A stretch of 56,202 bases of DNA from positions 1 through 56,202 of the forward strand of contig JAFTWE010000003.1 of the NCBI GenBank assembly GCA_017465465.1. The letters run 5' to 3'. Numbering within the stretch: the first letter of the stretch is position 1; every line of letters starts with the position of its first letter. Of this stretch, positions 43,161 to 51,739 are shown one piece after another. This DNA is from Clostridia bacterium. GTDB lineage: Bacteria; Bacillota; Clostridia; Oscillospirales; Acutalibacteraceae. The notes under the pieces were generated by a model. It did not search any database. It saw nothing but the letters and a program-made list of their open reading frames with translations, and had not been told where the DNA came from. A program made the position numbers and the translations under genes.

Positions 43161-44648
43161 ATGGACGAAAAAGACAACATCTTCCCCACAGAAGAAAACA
43201 ACACACCCGAGGTTAATACTCCTGTTGAGCCTGAGGTTGAAGCAACCCCTGTTTCAGACAGCAGCACCCCTTGGTATCAGCAATCATCAAATCAGCAAAG
43301 CTACACTCCCCCGCGTGAAGCTGAGCCAACCTACAGCCCTTACTCCTCTCAGCAGAGCTATTCGGCTAACTATTATAACAGCCAGCCCACTCCCACTCAG
43401 GAACCTGAAAAGAAGTCAAACAAGGGCCGCAAGGTTTTAGCTGTTTTCCTGTCGGTAGTTGTTGTTTTGTGCGCTGTTTTAGGTGCATTTCTTATTAAAG
43501 ACTCCAAAAATCAGAACGATGTTGAAGAAACCAAAAAAGGTGATGCTCAGCTTCAGATTCAGGATGCAAATGAAATTGTTGAGGCTGACAGCACAAACGC
43601 TGTTTCGGTTTATGAAAAGGTTTCACCCTCTTGTGTTGGAATTATTATGTATTCAACAGGCAGCTCCTTTTTCCCGTCAAACAATGCCTCAGGTACTTCA
43701 AACATCGCAGGTCAGGGCTCAGGCATTATAATGGGAGAAAATTCTGATTCCACCAGAACATACATCATCACCTGCGCCCATGTTATTGCATCTGCAAGCT
43801 CCTCGGGCTACAAGGTAGTTGTTCAGGATTATAACGGTGAGCAGTATGATGCAACCGTAGTAGGCTTTGACTCAAAGACTGACTTAGGCGTTCTTTCAAT
43901 CGCCAAAACAGGTCTTAAAGCCGCAAGCTTCGGCGATTCTTCACAGATTAAAATCGGTGAAACAGTTTATGCCATCGGCAACCCCGGCGGAACAGAGTTC
44001 TTCGGCTCATTCACAAAGGGTATGATTTCTGCCATTGACCGTTCAGTAAGCAGTGAAATCGGCTACGATATGAAATGTATCCAGCACGACGCGGCAATCA
44101 ACCCCGGTAACTCAGGCGGTGCGCTCATCAATTCAAGCGGTCAGATAATCGGCATTAACTCTTCAAAGATTGCATCAACCGAATATGAGGGTATGGGCTT
44201 TGCAATTCCTATTACATCGGCTCAACCTATCATCAATGATATTATCGCAAACGGTTATGTAACCAACAGACCTAAGCTTGGCATTAAGTATTCTGCCGCA
44301 TCAAATTATCAGCAGTATGCAATGGTTGTTCAGATTAAGGGACTTCCTGCAGGCTCACTTATTATTGCAGAAATCAGCGCTGACAGCGCATTCACAGGCA
44401 CAAAGGCGGAGGTCGGCGACCTTATTATTGCAGTAAACGGTGAAGATATGACCTCAGCAGATGTTCTTCTTGACAAGATTGAAAACGGCAATGTTGGTGA
44501 TAAGCTTACACTCACCCTTTGCAGAATCAATCAGAATTATGAAATCAGCGAATTTGATGTTACCGTTACCCTCGTTGAAGATACAGGAAACACAGAAGAA
44601 ATGATGACAACCACCACATTTGATTGGAATCAGTTCTTCGGATATTAA
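43161..44648 (+). CDS. HtrA/DegP-type membrane-anchored serine protease with PDZ domain
   Basis: The 495-residue protease has a Pro/Ser/Gln-rich cytosolic N-terminus (residues 1-88), a single TM (about 92-114) and an extracytoplasmic trypsin-like domain. The catalytic triad is His207 (TCAHVIA), Asp241 (KTDLGVLS) and Ser318 (NPGNSGGALI). A PDZ domain occupies about 370-470 (KAEVGDLIIAVNGEDM). It should degrade or refold misfolded exported proteins. It lies 106 bases after the kinase gene with its own putative promoter and a good AGGAGG, and a terminator follows. Confidence 0.95.
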   Translation: MDEKDNIFPTEENNTPEVNTPVEPEVEATPVSDSSTPWYQQSSNQQSYTPPREAEPTYSPYSSQQSYSANYYNSQPTPTQEPEKKSNKGRKVLAVFLSVVVVLCAVLGAFLIKDSKNQNDVEETKKGDAQLQIQDANEIVEADSTNAVSVYEKVSPSCVGIIMYSTGSSFFPSNNASGTSNIAGQGSGIIMGENSDSTRTYIITCAHVIASASSSGYKVVVQDYNGEQYDATVVGFDSKTDLGVLSIAKTGLKAASFGDSSQIKIGETVYAIGNPGGTEFFGSFTKGMISAIDRSVSSEIGYDMKCIQHDAAINPGNSGGALINSSGQIIGINSSKIASTEYEGMGFAIPITSAQPIINDIIANGYVTNRPKLGIKYSAASNYQQYAMVVQIKGLPAGSLIIAEISADSAFTGTKAEVGDLIIAVNGEDMTSADVLLDKIENGNVGDKLTLTLCRINQNYEISEFDVTVTLVEDTGNTEEMMTTTTFDWNQFFGY

Positions 44649-44654
44649 AAATAA

Positions 44655-44690
44655 CCTGCGAAGGCAATCACGCTTTCGCAGGCTTTTTAT
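44655..44690 (+). terminator. Terminator after HtrA gene
   Basis: CCTGCGAA and TTCGCAGG form a perfect stem, followed by CTTTTTATTT. The T-run reaches the stop of the convergent gene. Confidence 0.88.
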
Positions 44691-44693
44691 TTA

Positions 44694-45653
44694 TCAATAT
44701 GATGATGTTAACTCAACTATACCTGATGTACCCTTCAATGTAAGGCTGAAAACTGACATTTCAACTGCAAGCTCCGTGATTTCAACATGAACCTGATAGC
44801 TCCACGAGCAAGTACCCTTAACCAGTGCGCCTGTTTTATTGTCAACCTTAATTACAATTTTAGGGTTTTTATAATGAAGAGCAAGATTGCCGTTTTGGAA
44901 ATCTGCCTTAAGTCCGTCAATTTTTTCAATAGCCAGCGCAACACCGTCAAGAACGCCTATTGAACGGCCGACGGGACCCTCATTCACCCTACCGTAAGGG
45001 CCGTCTGTTTGCTCAACGAGGTTAATGGTAACAGTTGTATATCTGCCGTCGTTAACCGCTTTTGCCGATGCAATGTCGGCCTCTGTGATTTCCTCGTGAA
45101 CACCCGGAAGACCTTCACTCGGGGTTGAATTATCGGCAAGTGCTCTTTTGGCAACCGGCTCAAACATTGAAATCAATCCGCCTATGCCGCCGCTTCCGCC
45201 GTCAAGCTTAATGAGTGATAATTTAAGGTTATGACCCAAACCGTCATTTTCATTTTTGGTCATTACTAATTTATAATATTGGAGTACCTCAGCCTTGTTT
45301 GTGCTGTTGAGCCCCGATGTAACTGTGATATTCTTATCGGCGGCAACTGTTTCTCCTGCTTCGTTTTCACCCTCTGATGTCAAGCTGTCTGTTGCAACAT
45401 CTGCAGAGCTGTTTGCCTCATCACCCGTTTCGTCAAAAGAATCATTGCCGTCAACAGCCGTTTCGCCTGCGTATGAGCCGCCTGCCTGAGCCGAAGCCCC
45501 GCCTGCAGAGCCGCTTACCATAATGTCGGCAACCGCATTCTGATTTTCACAGATTTTGCCTGCGATTGAAGTGCTCGTAACCGCAACCGCAACACAACAC
45601 GCAAGAGCTGTAACACATTTAATAACTGTAATAGCAATTTTACTTTTATTCAT
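44694..45653 (-). CDS. Exported protein of unknown function
   Basis: I do not recognise a family. The 319-residue product has a basic N-terminus and one hydrophobic segment (about residues 9-31) that is a signal peptide or anchor. A low-complexity acidic linker rich in Gly, Ala, Ser, Glu and Asp follows (about 45-110), then a compact domain of about 200 residues. That domain has alternating beta-type segments (TTVTINLVEQTDGPYG, LALHYKNPKIVIKVD, YQVHVEITELAVEMSVFSLTL). It resembles a wall-spanning stalk with an outer beta-rich domain. It is convergent with the HtrA gene and transcribed alone. Confidence 0.7.
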   Translation of the reverse strand: MNKSKIAITVIKCVTALACCVAVAVTSTSIAGKICENQNAVADIMVSGSAGGASAQAGGSYAGETAVDGNDSFDETGDEANSSADVATDSLTSEGENEAGETVAADKNITVTSGLNSTNKAEVLQYYKLVMTKNENDGLGHNLKLSLIKLDGGSGGIGGLISMFEPVAKRALADNSTPSEGLPGVHEEITEADIASAKAVNDGRYTTVTINLVEQTDGPYGRVNEGPVGRSIGVLDGVALAIEKIDGLKADFQNGNLALHYKNPKIVIKVDNKTGALVKGTCSWSYQVHVEITELAVEMSVFSLTLKGTSGIVELTSSY

Positions 45654-45794
45654 AAATTAACATCTCCAAAATTTTCATCGTAATAATTTTACACCTTTTT
45701 TAGAATTGCTAATGTCTTTTTGGAAATATAGCATTAAAATATGATAAATTTTACTTTTTATGGCACAAATATTCAAAAATTTCATTACAAGGTA

Positions 45795-45823
45795 TTGATT
45801 AAATTACACTTTGCTGTTATAAT
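45795..45823 (+). promoter_or_regulatory. Promoter of the amino-acid ABC operon
   Basis: TTGATT (45795-45800) and TATAAT (45818-45823) have a 17-base spacer, 42 bases before the lipoprotein start. Confidence 0.87.
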
Positions 45824-45865
45824 ATGTTAGCTTAGTAAAGTAATAAATTAAAAGAGGTTGTTACT

Positions 45866-46672
45866 ATGAAAAAGAAAATAGCATTAGTTCTTGCAGTTAT
45901 CATTGCCCTCGGTGCAATTCTTGCATTTGCAGGCTGCAACAAGCAGGACGACACAAACAAAGACGCTAACACTAACTCAGACCTTGCTTATGTTCAGGAT
46001 AAGGGCACACTCGTTATCGGTATTACCGAATACGCTCCTATGAACTACAAAGAAGACGGCAAATGGACAGGCTTCGACACAGAATTTGCAGAAGCTGTTT
46101 GTGCTGAACTCGGCGTTAAAGCTGAATTTATTGTTATTGACTGGGATAACAAATTCCCCGAGCTTAAATCAAAATCAATCGACTGCATCTGGAACGGTAT
46201 GACAATCACAGATGAAGCTCTCAAAAACGCCAGCGTATCTGACGCTTATGTAAAAAATGCTCAGGTTGTTGTTGCTAAAGCAGATGTTGCCGCTAAGTAT
46301 TCATCACTTGAAGAGATGAAAGACCTTAGATTTACTGCCGAAAGCGGTTCAGCAGGTGAAGGCGTTATTAAAGAAGCCGGCATTGAAAAATATACAGCAG
46401 TTCTTGCTCAGTCTGATGCTCTTATGGAAGTAAGTGCGGGTTCAGCAGATGCTTGCATTATCGACATCACAATGGCCAACGCTATGACAGGCGAAGGCAC
46501 AAGCTACACTAACCTCACTCAGGTTTGCTCACTTAACGAAGAAGAGTACGGTATTGCTTTCAGACAGGGCTCTGACCTTACAGCAAAGGTTAACGAAATT
46601 ATGGCTGAGTTGAAAACAAACGGCAAGCTCGACGCTATTGCAGACAAATACGAACTTACACTTGTTAAATAA
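45866..46672 (+). CDS. Polar amino-acid ABC transporter, substrate-binding lipoprotein
   Basis: This 268-residue class 3 periplasmic-type binding protein is exported as a lipoprotein with lipobox LAFAGC and lipidated Cys24. The mature domain opens with GTLVIGITEYAPMNY and contains FDTEFAEAVCAELG, IDCIWNGMTITDEA, the FTAESGSAGEGVIKEAG ligand segment and a C-terminal AIADKYEL helix. The family binds His, Gln, Arg or cystine-like amino acids; the ligand is not assignable. AAGAGG lies about seven bases before the ATG. A hairpin separates it from the permease gene. Confidence 0.93.
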   Translation: MKKKIALVLAVIIALGAILAFAGCNKQDDTNKDANTNSDLAYVQDKGTLVIGITEYAPMNYKEDGKWTGFDTEFAEAVCAELGVKAEFIVIDWDNKFPELKSKSIDCIWNGMTITDEALKNASVSDAYVKNAQVVVAKADVAAKYSSLEEMKDLRFTAESGSAGEGVIKEAGIEKYTAVLAQSDALMEVSAGSADACIIDITMANAMTGEGTSYTNLTQVCSLNEEEYGIAFRQGSDLTAKVNEIMAELKTNGKLDAIADKYELTLVK

Positions 46673-46692
46673 TTAAACAAAAATAACCCTTG

Positions 46693-46726
46693 AATTAACA
46701 ACAAGTCTTACGGCTTGTTGTTAATT
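46693..46726 (+). terminator. Attenuating hairpin between binding protein and permease genes
   Basis: AATTAACAACAAG and CTTGTTGTTAATT pair perfectly over 13 bp and run into TTTTCGG. Such partial terminators commonly give more binding protein than membrane subunits. Confidence 0.7.
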
Positions 46727-46748
46727 TTCGGTTGAGAGGAGATAACTT

Positions 46749-47444
46749 ATGTTCTGGCAGGTTACCAAAGACCTTTTGGAAGGTTTCGGAACCACTCTCC
46801 AATTATTCGGCCTGACATTGCTTTTTGCTTTGCCGTTGGGTCTTATAATCAGCTTTGGCTCAATGAGCAAATTCAAGCCCGTTAAATGGCTGATAAAAAC
46901 CTTCGTATGGATTATCCGCGGTACTCCCCTGATGCTCCAGATGATTGTTATTTATTACGGCCCCGGTCTTGTGGGCAGTTATGCCTCTGCTATTGAAAAC
47001 CCCGGCTTTATTATGAGCTGGCTTGCCTCCTGGAGTGTGTTTGACCGCTTTGTGGCTGTGCTTATAGCTTTTGTTATTAACTATGCCTGCTATTTTTCCG
47101 AAATTTACAGAGGCGGTATAGAGGGAATCCCTGTTGGTCAGAAAGAGGCAGGTCAGGTGCTTGGCCTTACAAAGACACAGATTTTCTTTAAAATCACCCT
47201 TATGCAGGTTGTAAAAAGAATTATTCCCCCGATGAGCAATGAAATCATCACCCTTGTTAAGGATACTTCACTTGCAAGAATTATTGCGGTTTATGAAATT
47301 ATCTTTATGGGTCAGAATTACATCAAGCTCGAGGGTATCATCTGGCCGTTGTTCTACACAGGCGCTTTCTATCTTGCATTTAACGGTTTGCTTACAATCG
47401 TCTTCGGCAGGATTGAAAAGAAATTAAGCTATTACAGAGGTTAA
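46749..47444 (+). CDS. Polar amino-acid ABC transporter, permease
   Basis: This 231-residue membrane subunit of the His/Glu/Gln/Arg permease type has about five TM helices. The family N-terminal helix ([21 protein letters not shown]) and the [12 protein letters not shown] segment are present. The EAA loop is [23 protein letters not shown], and [14 protein letters not shown] follows. GAGAGGAG lies before the ATG. It probably forms a homodimer because no second permease is present. The ATPase gene follows four bases later. Confidence 0.94.
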   Translation: MFWQVTKDLLEGFGTTLQLFGLTLLFALPLGLIISFGSMSKFKPVKWLIKTFVWIIRGTPLMLQMIVIYYGPGLVGSYASAIENPGFIMSWLASWSVFDRFVAVLIAFVINYACYFSEIYRGGIEGIPVGQKEAGQVLGLTKTQIFFKITLMQVVKRIIPPMSNEIITLVKDTSLARIIAVYEIIFMGQNYIKLEGIIWPLFYTGAFYLAFNGLLTIVFGRIEKKLSYYRG

Positions 47445-47448
47445 TGCC

Positions 47449-48258
47449 ATGGCTATACTTGAAATTAAAAATATTCATAAAAACTTTGGCAACACCAAGG
47501 TGCTTAAGGGAATTGACCTTACTCTTGAAAAAGGCAATGTGCTTGTTATTATCGGCTCATCAGGCAGCGGTAAAACAACCTTGCTTCGTTGCCTTAACTT
47601 CCTTGAAATTCCCGACAAGGGCACAATTACGGTAAACGGTAAGGTGCTCATTGACGGTGAAGACAAAGCCACTCTTTCAGATAAAATCATCCGCAAAAAC
47701 CGACTTCACTTCGGCCTTGTTTTTCAGCAGTTTAACCTTTTTCCTCAATATTCGGTTAAAGAAAATCTTTCTCTTGCTCCCAAGCTCGCTTTAAAGAGTG
47801 AGATTAAAGAATATAAAAAGGCTCACGGCGCTTCTGCCGCAAAGGCTGAAAAAGCAAGAAGAGAAAAAGAGATTGAAGAAAACACAGTCCGCCTTCTTGA
47901 GCAGGTAGGACTCAGCGAAAAAATCAATTCTTACCCCTGCGAGCTTTCAGGCGGTCAGCAACAGCGTGTTGCCATTGCAAGGGCGTTGGCTCTTGAACCT
48001 GAAATTCTTTGCTTTGACGAGCCTACATCAGCCCTCGACCCTGAGCTGGTTGGTGAAGTGCTTAAGGTGCTCAAAAACCTTGCAGAAAGCGGAAAGACAA
48101 TGGTTGTTGTTACTCACGAAATGCGCTTTGCAAGAGAGGTTGCAGACCATGTTGTGTTTATGAGTGACGGTGTTATTGCCGAGGAAGGCACACCCGAAGA
48201 GGTATTTGACAACCCGAAAAACGAAAGAACAAAGCAGTTCTTACAAAGTATCATATAA
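47449..48258 (+). CDS. Polar amino-acid ABC transporter, ATP-binding protein
   Basis: This 269-residue GlnQ/HisP-type ATPase has Walker [10 protein letters not shown] (about residues 36-44), the Q loop [10 protein letters not shown], signature LSGGQQQR, Walker [15 protein letters not shown] and the His switch VVVTHEM. Family members are usually about 240 residues. Here the helical subdomain carries an extra charged Lys/Glu/Ala-rich segment of about 25 residues ([20 protein letters not shown]) between the Q loop and the signature. That segment may alter coupling or regulation. The gene follows the permease by four bases. Confidence 0.95.
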   Translation: MAILEIKNIHKNFGNTKVLKGIDLTLEKGNVLVIIGSSGSGKTTLLRCLNFLEIPDKGTITVNGKVLIDGEDKATLSDKIIRKNRLHFGLVFQQFNLFPQYSVKENLSLAPKLALKSEIKEYKKAHGASAAKAEKARREKEIEENTVRLLEQVGLSEKINSYPCELSGGQQQRVAIARALALEPEILCFDEPTSALDPELVGEVLKVLKNLAESGKTMVVVTHEMRFAREVADHVVFMSDGVIAEEGTPEEVFDNPKNERTKQFLQSII

Positions 48259-48261
48259 CAA

Positions 48262-48289
48262 AAAGCCGCTTTAATTGGCGGCTTTTTTG
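48262..48289 (+). terminator. Terminator of the ABC operon
   Basis: AAAGCCGC and GGCGGCTTT form a stem around a short AT loop, followed by TTTTTT. The next ribosome site starts within ten bases. Confidence 0.85.
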
Positions 48290-48297
48290 GAGGACGT

Positions 48298-49206
48298 ATG
48301 ACAAAGAAAAAACAGCTTTTAGGCAGTCTGTTTCTTTTGCTTGCCGCATTTGTATGGGGCGTTGCATTTGTGGCGCAGACTGAAGGTATGGAATATGTCG
48401 GACCGTTTACCTTTCAGGGCTCGCGGTTTGTTATTGCGGTGATTGTTCTCATCCCCGTAATGCTCATATCCGACAGCATAAAGAAAAAGCAGGGTGCTTA
48501 TATCCCCCTCACCAAAGAACAAAAGAGTTATCATATAAAAGGCGGTATCATCTGCGGTATTGTGTTGACTGTTGCGGCAAACATTCAGCAAATTGCTTTG
48601 CAATACACCACCCCGGGCAAGGGCGGATTTATTACCGCAATGTATATTCTCTTTGTTCCCCTTGCAGGAATTTTTCTTAAGAAAAAAGTATCTGTCAAAG
48701 TCTGGCTCGGCGTTATAATCGCTGTTACAGGTCTTTACTTTTTGTGTATCAACGAAAGCCTTTCTGTTAATAAAGGTGATATACTGTTGCTCCTTTGTGC
48801 AATAGGTTTTACCTTTCATATTATGGTTATTGACAAATTCTCACCAAATTGTGACGGAATCAGGCTTTCAATAGTTCAGTTTGTTACAGCGGGCATAATT
48901 TCCGTGGCGATTATGCTCATTGTTGAAAAGCCACAGATAAGCGACCTTTTATCAGCGTGGTTACCCATTGCTTATGCAGGTGCGCTTTCCTGCGCAGGCG
49001 GCTATACCTTGCAGATTATCGGCCAGAAATATTCAACCAATCCAACTGTTGCCTCACTTCTTATGAGCCTTGAATCGGTGTTCTCGGTGCTTGCTCAGAT
49101 GGTGATTTTAAGAAATATCCCCTCTTCAAGGGAATTTATCGGTTGCATACTGATGTTTGGCGCCATTGTTTTGGCACAGCTGCCCGATAAAAAGAAAAAT
49201 ATATAA
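48298..49206 (+). CDS. DMT-superfamily EamA transporter
   Basis: This 302-residue inner-membrane protein has ten predicted helices in two EamA repeats. The first opens with LGSLFLLLAAFVWGVAFVAQ and ends with VWLGVIIAVTGLYFLC. The second contains IAYAGALSCAGGYTLQIIGQKY, SLLMSLESVFSVLAQM and FIGCILMFGAIVLAQL. Such carriers export metabolites or amino acids; the substrate is unknown. GGAGG is placed five bases before the ATG, directly after the ABC-operon terminator, so expression may rely on readthrough. Confidence 0.9.
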   Translation: MTKKKQLLGSLFLLLAAFVWGVAFVAQTEGMEYVGPFTFQGSRFVIAVIVLIPVMLISDSIKKKQGAYIPLTKEQKSYHIKGGIICGIVLTVAANIQQIALQYTTPGKGGFITAMYILFVPLAGIFLKKKVSVKVWLGVIIAVTGLYFLCINESLSVNKGDILLLLCAIGFTFHIMVIDKFSPNCDGIRLSIVQFVTAGIISVAIMLIVEKPQISDLLSAWLPIAYAGALSCAGGYTLQIIGQKYSTNPTVASLLMSLESVFSVLAQMVILRNIPSSREFIGCILMFGAIVLAQLPDKKKNI

Positions 49207-49211
49207 AATAC

Positions 49212-49237
49212 GGCACTTCACAAAAAAGTGAAGTGCC
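49212..49237. terminator. Bidirectional terminator between DMT and phosphodiesterase genes
   Basis: GGCACTTCAC-AAAAAA-GTGAAGTGCC is a perfect 10-bp stem. TGTTTTGTTA follows on the plus strand and GTATTTTATA on the minus strand, so it can serve both convergent genes. Confidence 0.8.
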
Positions 49238-49244
49238 TGTTTTG

Positions 49245-50018
49245 TTATACTCTTGATGTGCCTTCCCACTCTTTTACCTTGGGAACTTCAAGCAGCTCGG
49301 CTACGGTTACCGCAATATCCTTAATTGAACATTCGGAAAGCTCGTTGTTCTCGGGGAATTTTGGTCCGCAGAACAATACGGGAATTGTCATATCCTCAGG
49401 GATATCATGACCGTGAACTCTGTCGTGTCCGCCGTGGTCGGCAGTAACAATCATTGTGTAGCCCTCAGGGAGGTTGTTATAAAGCTTTTCAATGCAGGTA
49501 AAAGCCTTATTAACGCTCTTGAGATATTGCTCGCTCATCCAGCCGCAATCGTGACCGCCTACTTCATCGGTTTCACCAAGATAAAGGAATGTGAAATCAG
49601 GAAGTTCTTCTTTAATATAAGGAATAAGAGCGTCGGTGATTTTAATATCGGTGTCAGCCTGCTTATGCTGATTAAGGCACATTGCAGTATGAATATGGTC
49701 GGGTCGGCTCAAATCACGAAGCTCTTCCCAGGTGTAAAAAAATGCACACTTTTTGTCATACTTATCAAGCTGGTCAAAAAGACCCACAATGGGGCGAACC
49801 TGAGGAACATAGGTGTTAGTAATAATTCCGTGGCGGTCAGGGTCAACGCTGTGGAACAAAGACATGTGGCAAGGAAGAGTTACAGACGGCATAACAGTTC
49901 TGCCCTTGAGGCAATATGTTGATTTTTTAATAAGCTCATTCACAAAAGGCTGACCGCACTCAAGCATACCGTCAGGGCGCATACCGTCAACCAAAACAAG
50001 AACAACTTTCTGATTCAT
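49245..50018 (-). CDS. Alkaline phosphatase-superfamily phosphodiesterase/nucleotide pyrophosphatase
   Basis: This 257-residue cytosolic protein is of the type I phosphodiesterase/nucleotide pyrophosphatase group. The first metal Asp is in VLVLVDGMRPDG, and the nucleophile Thr is in the VMPSVTLPCHMSLFHS region, followed by DRHGI. Second-half metal ligands are LGETDEVGGHDCGW and TADHGGHDRVHG. It is compact compared with eukaryotic enzymes. ATG 50018 follows AGGAGA by about six bases; a longer frame to 50072 lacks a site. The substrate is not identifiable. Confidence 0.88.
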   Translation of the reverse strand: MNQKVVLVLVDGMRPDGMLECGQPFVNELIKKSTYCLKGRTVMPSVTLPCHMSLFHSVDPDRHGIITNTYVPQVRPIVGLFDQLDKYDKKCAFFYTWEELRDLSRPDHIHTAMCLNQHKQADTDIKITDALIPYIKEELPDFTFLYLGETDEVGGHDCGWMSEQYLKSVNKAFTCIEKLYNNLPEGYTMIVTADHGGHDRVHGHDIPEDMTIPVLFCGPKFPENNELSECSIKDIAVTVAELLEVPKVKEWEGTSRV

Positions 50019-50123
50019 TTCAATTCTCCTAACAAAGGTGATTTTAAAATATACTACCATTGTGATATTCAAAAGTCAAGGTAAACTAAAACCGTCTGCC
50101 AAAATATTATTCAGCAAAACAAG

Positions 50124-50152
50124 TTGACTTTTATCCCGCTTAATAGTATAAT
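50124..50152 (+). promoter_or_regulatory. Promoter of the NhaD-like permease leader
   Basis: TTGACT (50124-50129) and TATAAT (50147-50152) have a 17-base spacer. The transcript would start about 160 bases before the coding region. Confidence 0.88.
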
Positions 50153-50177
50153 TTTTTTGCAGTTCAAAATAAGTGGT

Positions 50178-50290
50178 GGAGTCTGTCATAGAATGTTATC
50201 ATTCTATTTGTTGTGAATTGCGTTTTTGGTTTGGGGCAACCCTTTTTCCGAATTCCGACAGAATCCTCTTTGGGATTCTGTTATTTTTTT
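50178..50290 (+). promoter_or_regulatory. Riboswitch-like leader with terminator before the permease gene
   Basis: GGAGTCTGTC (50178-50187) pairs with GACAGAATCC (50257-50266) over ten positions with one mismatch, closing a multi-hairpin core. Inside are ATAGAATG-TTAT-CATTCTAT (50188-50207), a GAATT/AATTC pair (50215-50219 with 50251-50255) and a GGTT/AACC hairpin with loop TGGGGC. The closing strand is shared with the terminator ACAGAATCC-TCTTT-GGGATTCTGT followed by TTATTTTTTT (50258-50290). Closing the core and forming the terminator therefore exclude each other, as in an ON riboswitch. I cannot assign a known class. Confidence 0.65.
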
Positions 50291-50322
50291 AATCAGACCT
50301 GCCATAATTGAGGAGGAATTTT

Positions 50323-51696
50323 ATGAGTCCGATTACAATCACCGCACTGATTCTCTTTGCCGTAACATACATTCTTATGTTGGCATTTCAGAAAATCAGA
50401 CCTTACGTAACCATTGGTTCAGGTATTCTCTTTGTTATTTTAGGCATCATTGCCTCTGCTTCACCTGAGCTTTTCGGAAGCGGCTTTTTCTCACTTGCCG
50501 AGGGCAGTTATTCTTACGGAATAATGGACGCTTTAGGTGAAATCGACTGGAACGTTATTATGATGATAGCAGGTACTATGGGTACTGTTTATCTCTTTAT
50601 CGAGTCCAAAATGCCTCAGCTTATGTCAGATATCCTCATTTCAAAAATGCCCAATGTTAAGTGGACAGTTGTGGCTCTTTCACTTTTTGCAGGCATAGTT
50701 TCAGCTTTTGTTGACAATGTGGCAACCGTTCTGATGATTGCACCTGTTGCTTTGGCTTTCTGCAAAAAAATCAATATCTCCCCTGTTCCCTCAATTATCT
50801 GTATTGCGGTTTCATCAAACCTTCAGGGTGCGGCTACTCTTGTTGGCGACACAACCTCAATTCTTCTTGCAAAGCAGGCTAACCTCGACTTTTCAGATTT
50901 CTTTGTTGACGACGGTAAGCCCGGTATGTTCTGGGTGGTTGAAGCAGGAGCTTTAGCAAGTGCTTTAATTATTCTTTTTATGTTCCGCAAGGAAAAGGCA
51001 GAAATTTCTTTCGACTCAAGAACAAAGGTTGAAGATAAATTCCCCACATTCTTATTGGTTGGCACAGTTGTTGCCCTTATTGCCGTTTCATTCATTCCTT
51101 ATAAGGATGCAGCCGCTGAGGGTCAGTTCTACAAGCCCGACATCACCAACGGTATCATTTGCATAGGCTTCTTCCTTGTTGGTATCATCCGTGAGCTTTT
51201 ATTCAAGAAAAACAAAGAAATTGTTAAAAACGCATTTAAAGAAATTGACTATTACACAATCGCTCTTCTTGCAGGCTTGTTTGTTGTAATCGGCGGTATC
51301 AAAAACGCAGGCGTTATTGATGTTATCGGCAGTGCCATTGCAAGCCTCGGTTCAGGCTCAACCTTCCTTGTGTTTACAATTATTGTATGGATGTCGGTTA
51401 TCCTTTCTGCTTTTATCGACAACATCCCATACACCGCAACAATGCTTTCAATCGTTCCCGTTATTGCTATGGATTTGGGCATTGAGCCAAAGCTCCTTTA
51501 TTACGGACTTCTTTGCGGTGCAACCCTTGGCGGTAATCTCACCCCAATCGGTGCCAGCGCAAACATTGCAGGTATCGGTATCCTCAGAAAAGAGGGTCAC
51601 GAGGTTAAGAGCACAACCTTTATGAAATACGGTGTTCCGTTTACTCTTGCAGCAGTAACCACAGGTTATCTTCTTATCTGGTTCATCTGGAAATAA
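50323..51696 (+). CDS. SLC13/ArsB-NhaD superfamily permease
   Basis: This 457-residue polytopic carrier has about eleven helices and an internal duplication. Both halves carry the family's helix-break motif: SAFVDNVATVLMIAPVA in the first half and SAFIDNIPYTATMLSIVP in the second. The conserved SSNLQGAATLVGDTTSI and GATLGGNLTPIGASANI loops follow. The ion-transporter superfamily includes NhaD Na+/H+ antiporters, ArsB and citrate carriers; the substrate is uncertain. ATG 50323 has AGGAGGA seven bases upstream and fits better than the in-frame ATG at 50308. Expression is likely gated by the structured leader. Confidence 0.88.
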   Translation: MSPITITALILFAVTYILMLAFQKIRPYVTIGSGILFVILGIIASASPELFGSGFFSLAEGSYSYGIMDALGEIDWNVIMMIAGTMGTVYLFIESKMPQLMSDILISKMPNVKWTVVALSLFAGIVSAFVDNVATVLMIAPVALAFCKKINISPVPSIICIAVSSNLQGAATLVGDTTSILLAKQANLDFSDFFVDDGKPGMFWVVEAGALASALIILFMFRKEKAEISFDSRTKVEDKFPTFLLVGTVVALIAVSFIPYKDAAAEGQFYKPDITNGIICIGFFLVGIIRELLFKKNKEIVKNAFKEIDYYTIALLAGLFVVIGGIKNAGVIDVIGSAIASLGSGSTFLVFTIIVWMSVILSAFIDNIPYTATMLSIVPVIAMDLGIEPKLLYYGLLCGATLGGNLTPIGASANIAGIGILRKEGHEVKSTTFMKYGVPFTLAAVTTGYLLIWFIWK

Positions 51697-51706
51697 GCAA
51701 AAAATT

Positions 51707-51738
51707 ACTCGGATAGGTCAGCCTATCCGAGTTTTTGT
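51707..51738. terminator. Bidirectional terminator between permease and ddh
   Basis: ACTCGGATAGG and CCTATCCGAGT pair perfectly over 11 bp with a 4-base loop. TTTTTGTTTT follows on plus and AATTTTTTG on minus, so it serves both convergent genes. Confidence 0.93.
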
Positions 51739-51739
51739 T

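Noticed and set aside
48319..48819. Minus-strand frame of 166 codons inside the DMT transporter gene
   Set aside because: It is antisense to conserved EamA helices and its Lys/His/Asn-rich product resembles no family.
50178..50256. Fluoride or yybP-ykoY (Mn2+) riboswitch before the permease
   Set aside because: The characteristic consensus strings of these two classes could not be found in the core. Only a class-free riboswitch-like call is justified.
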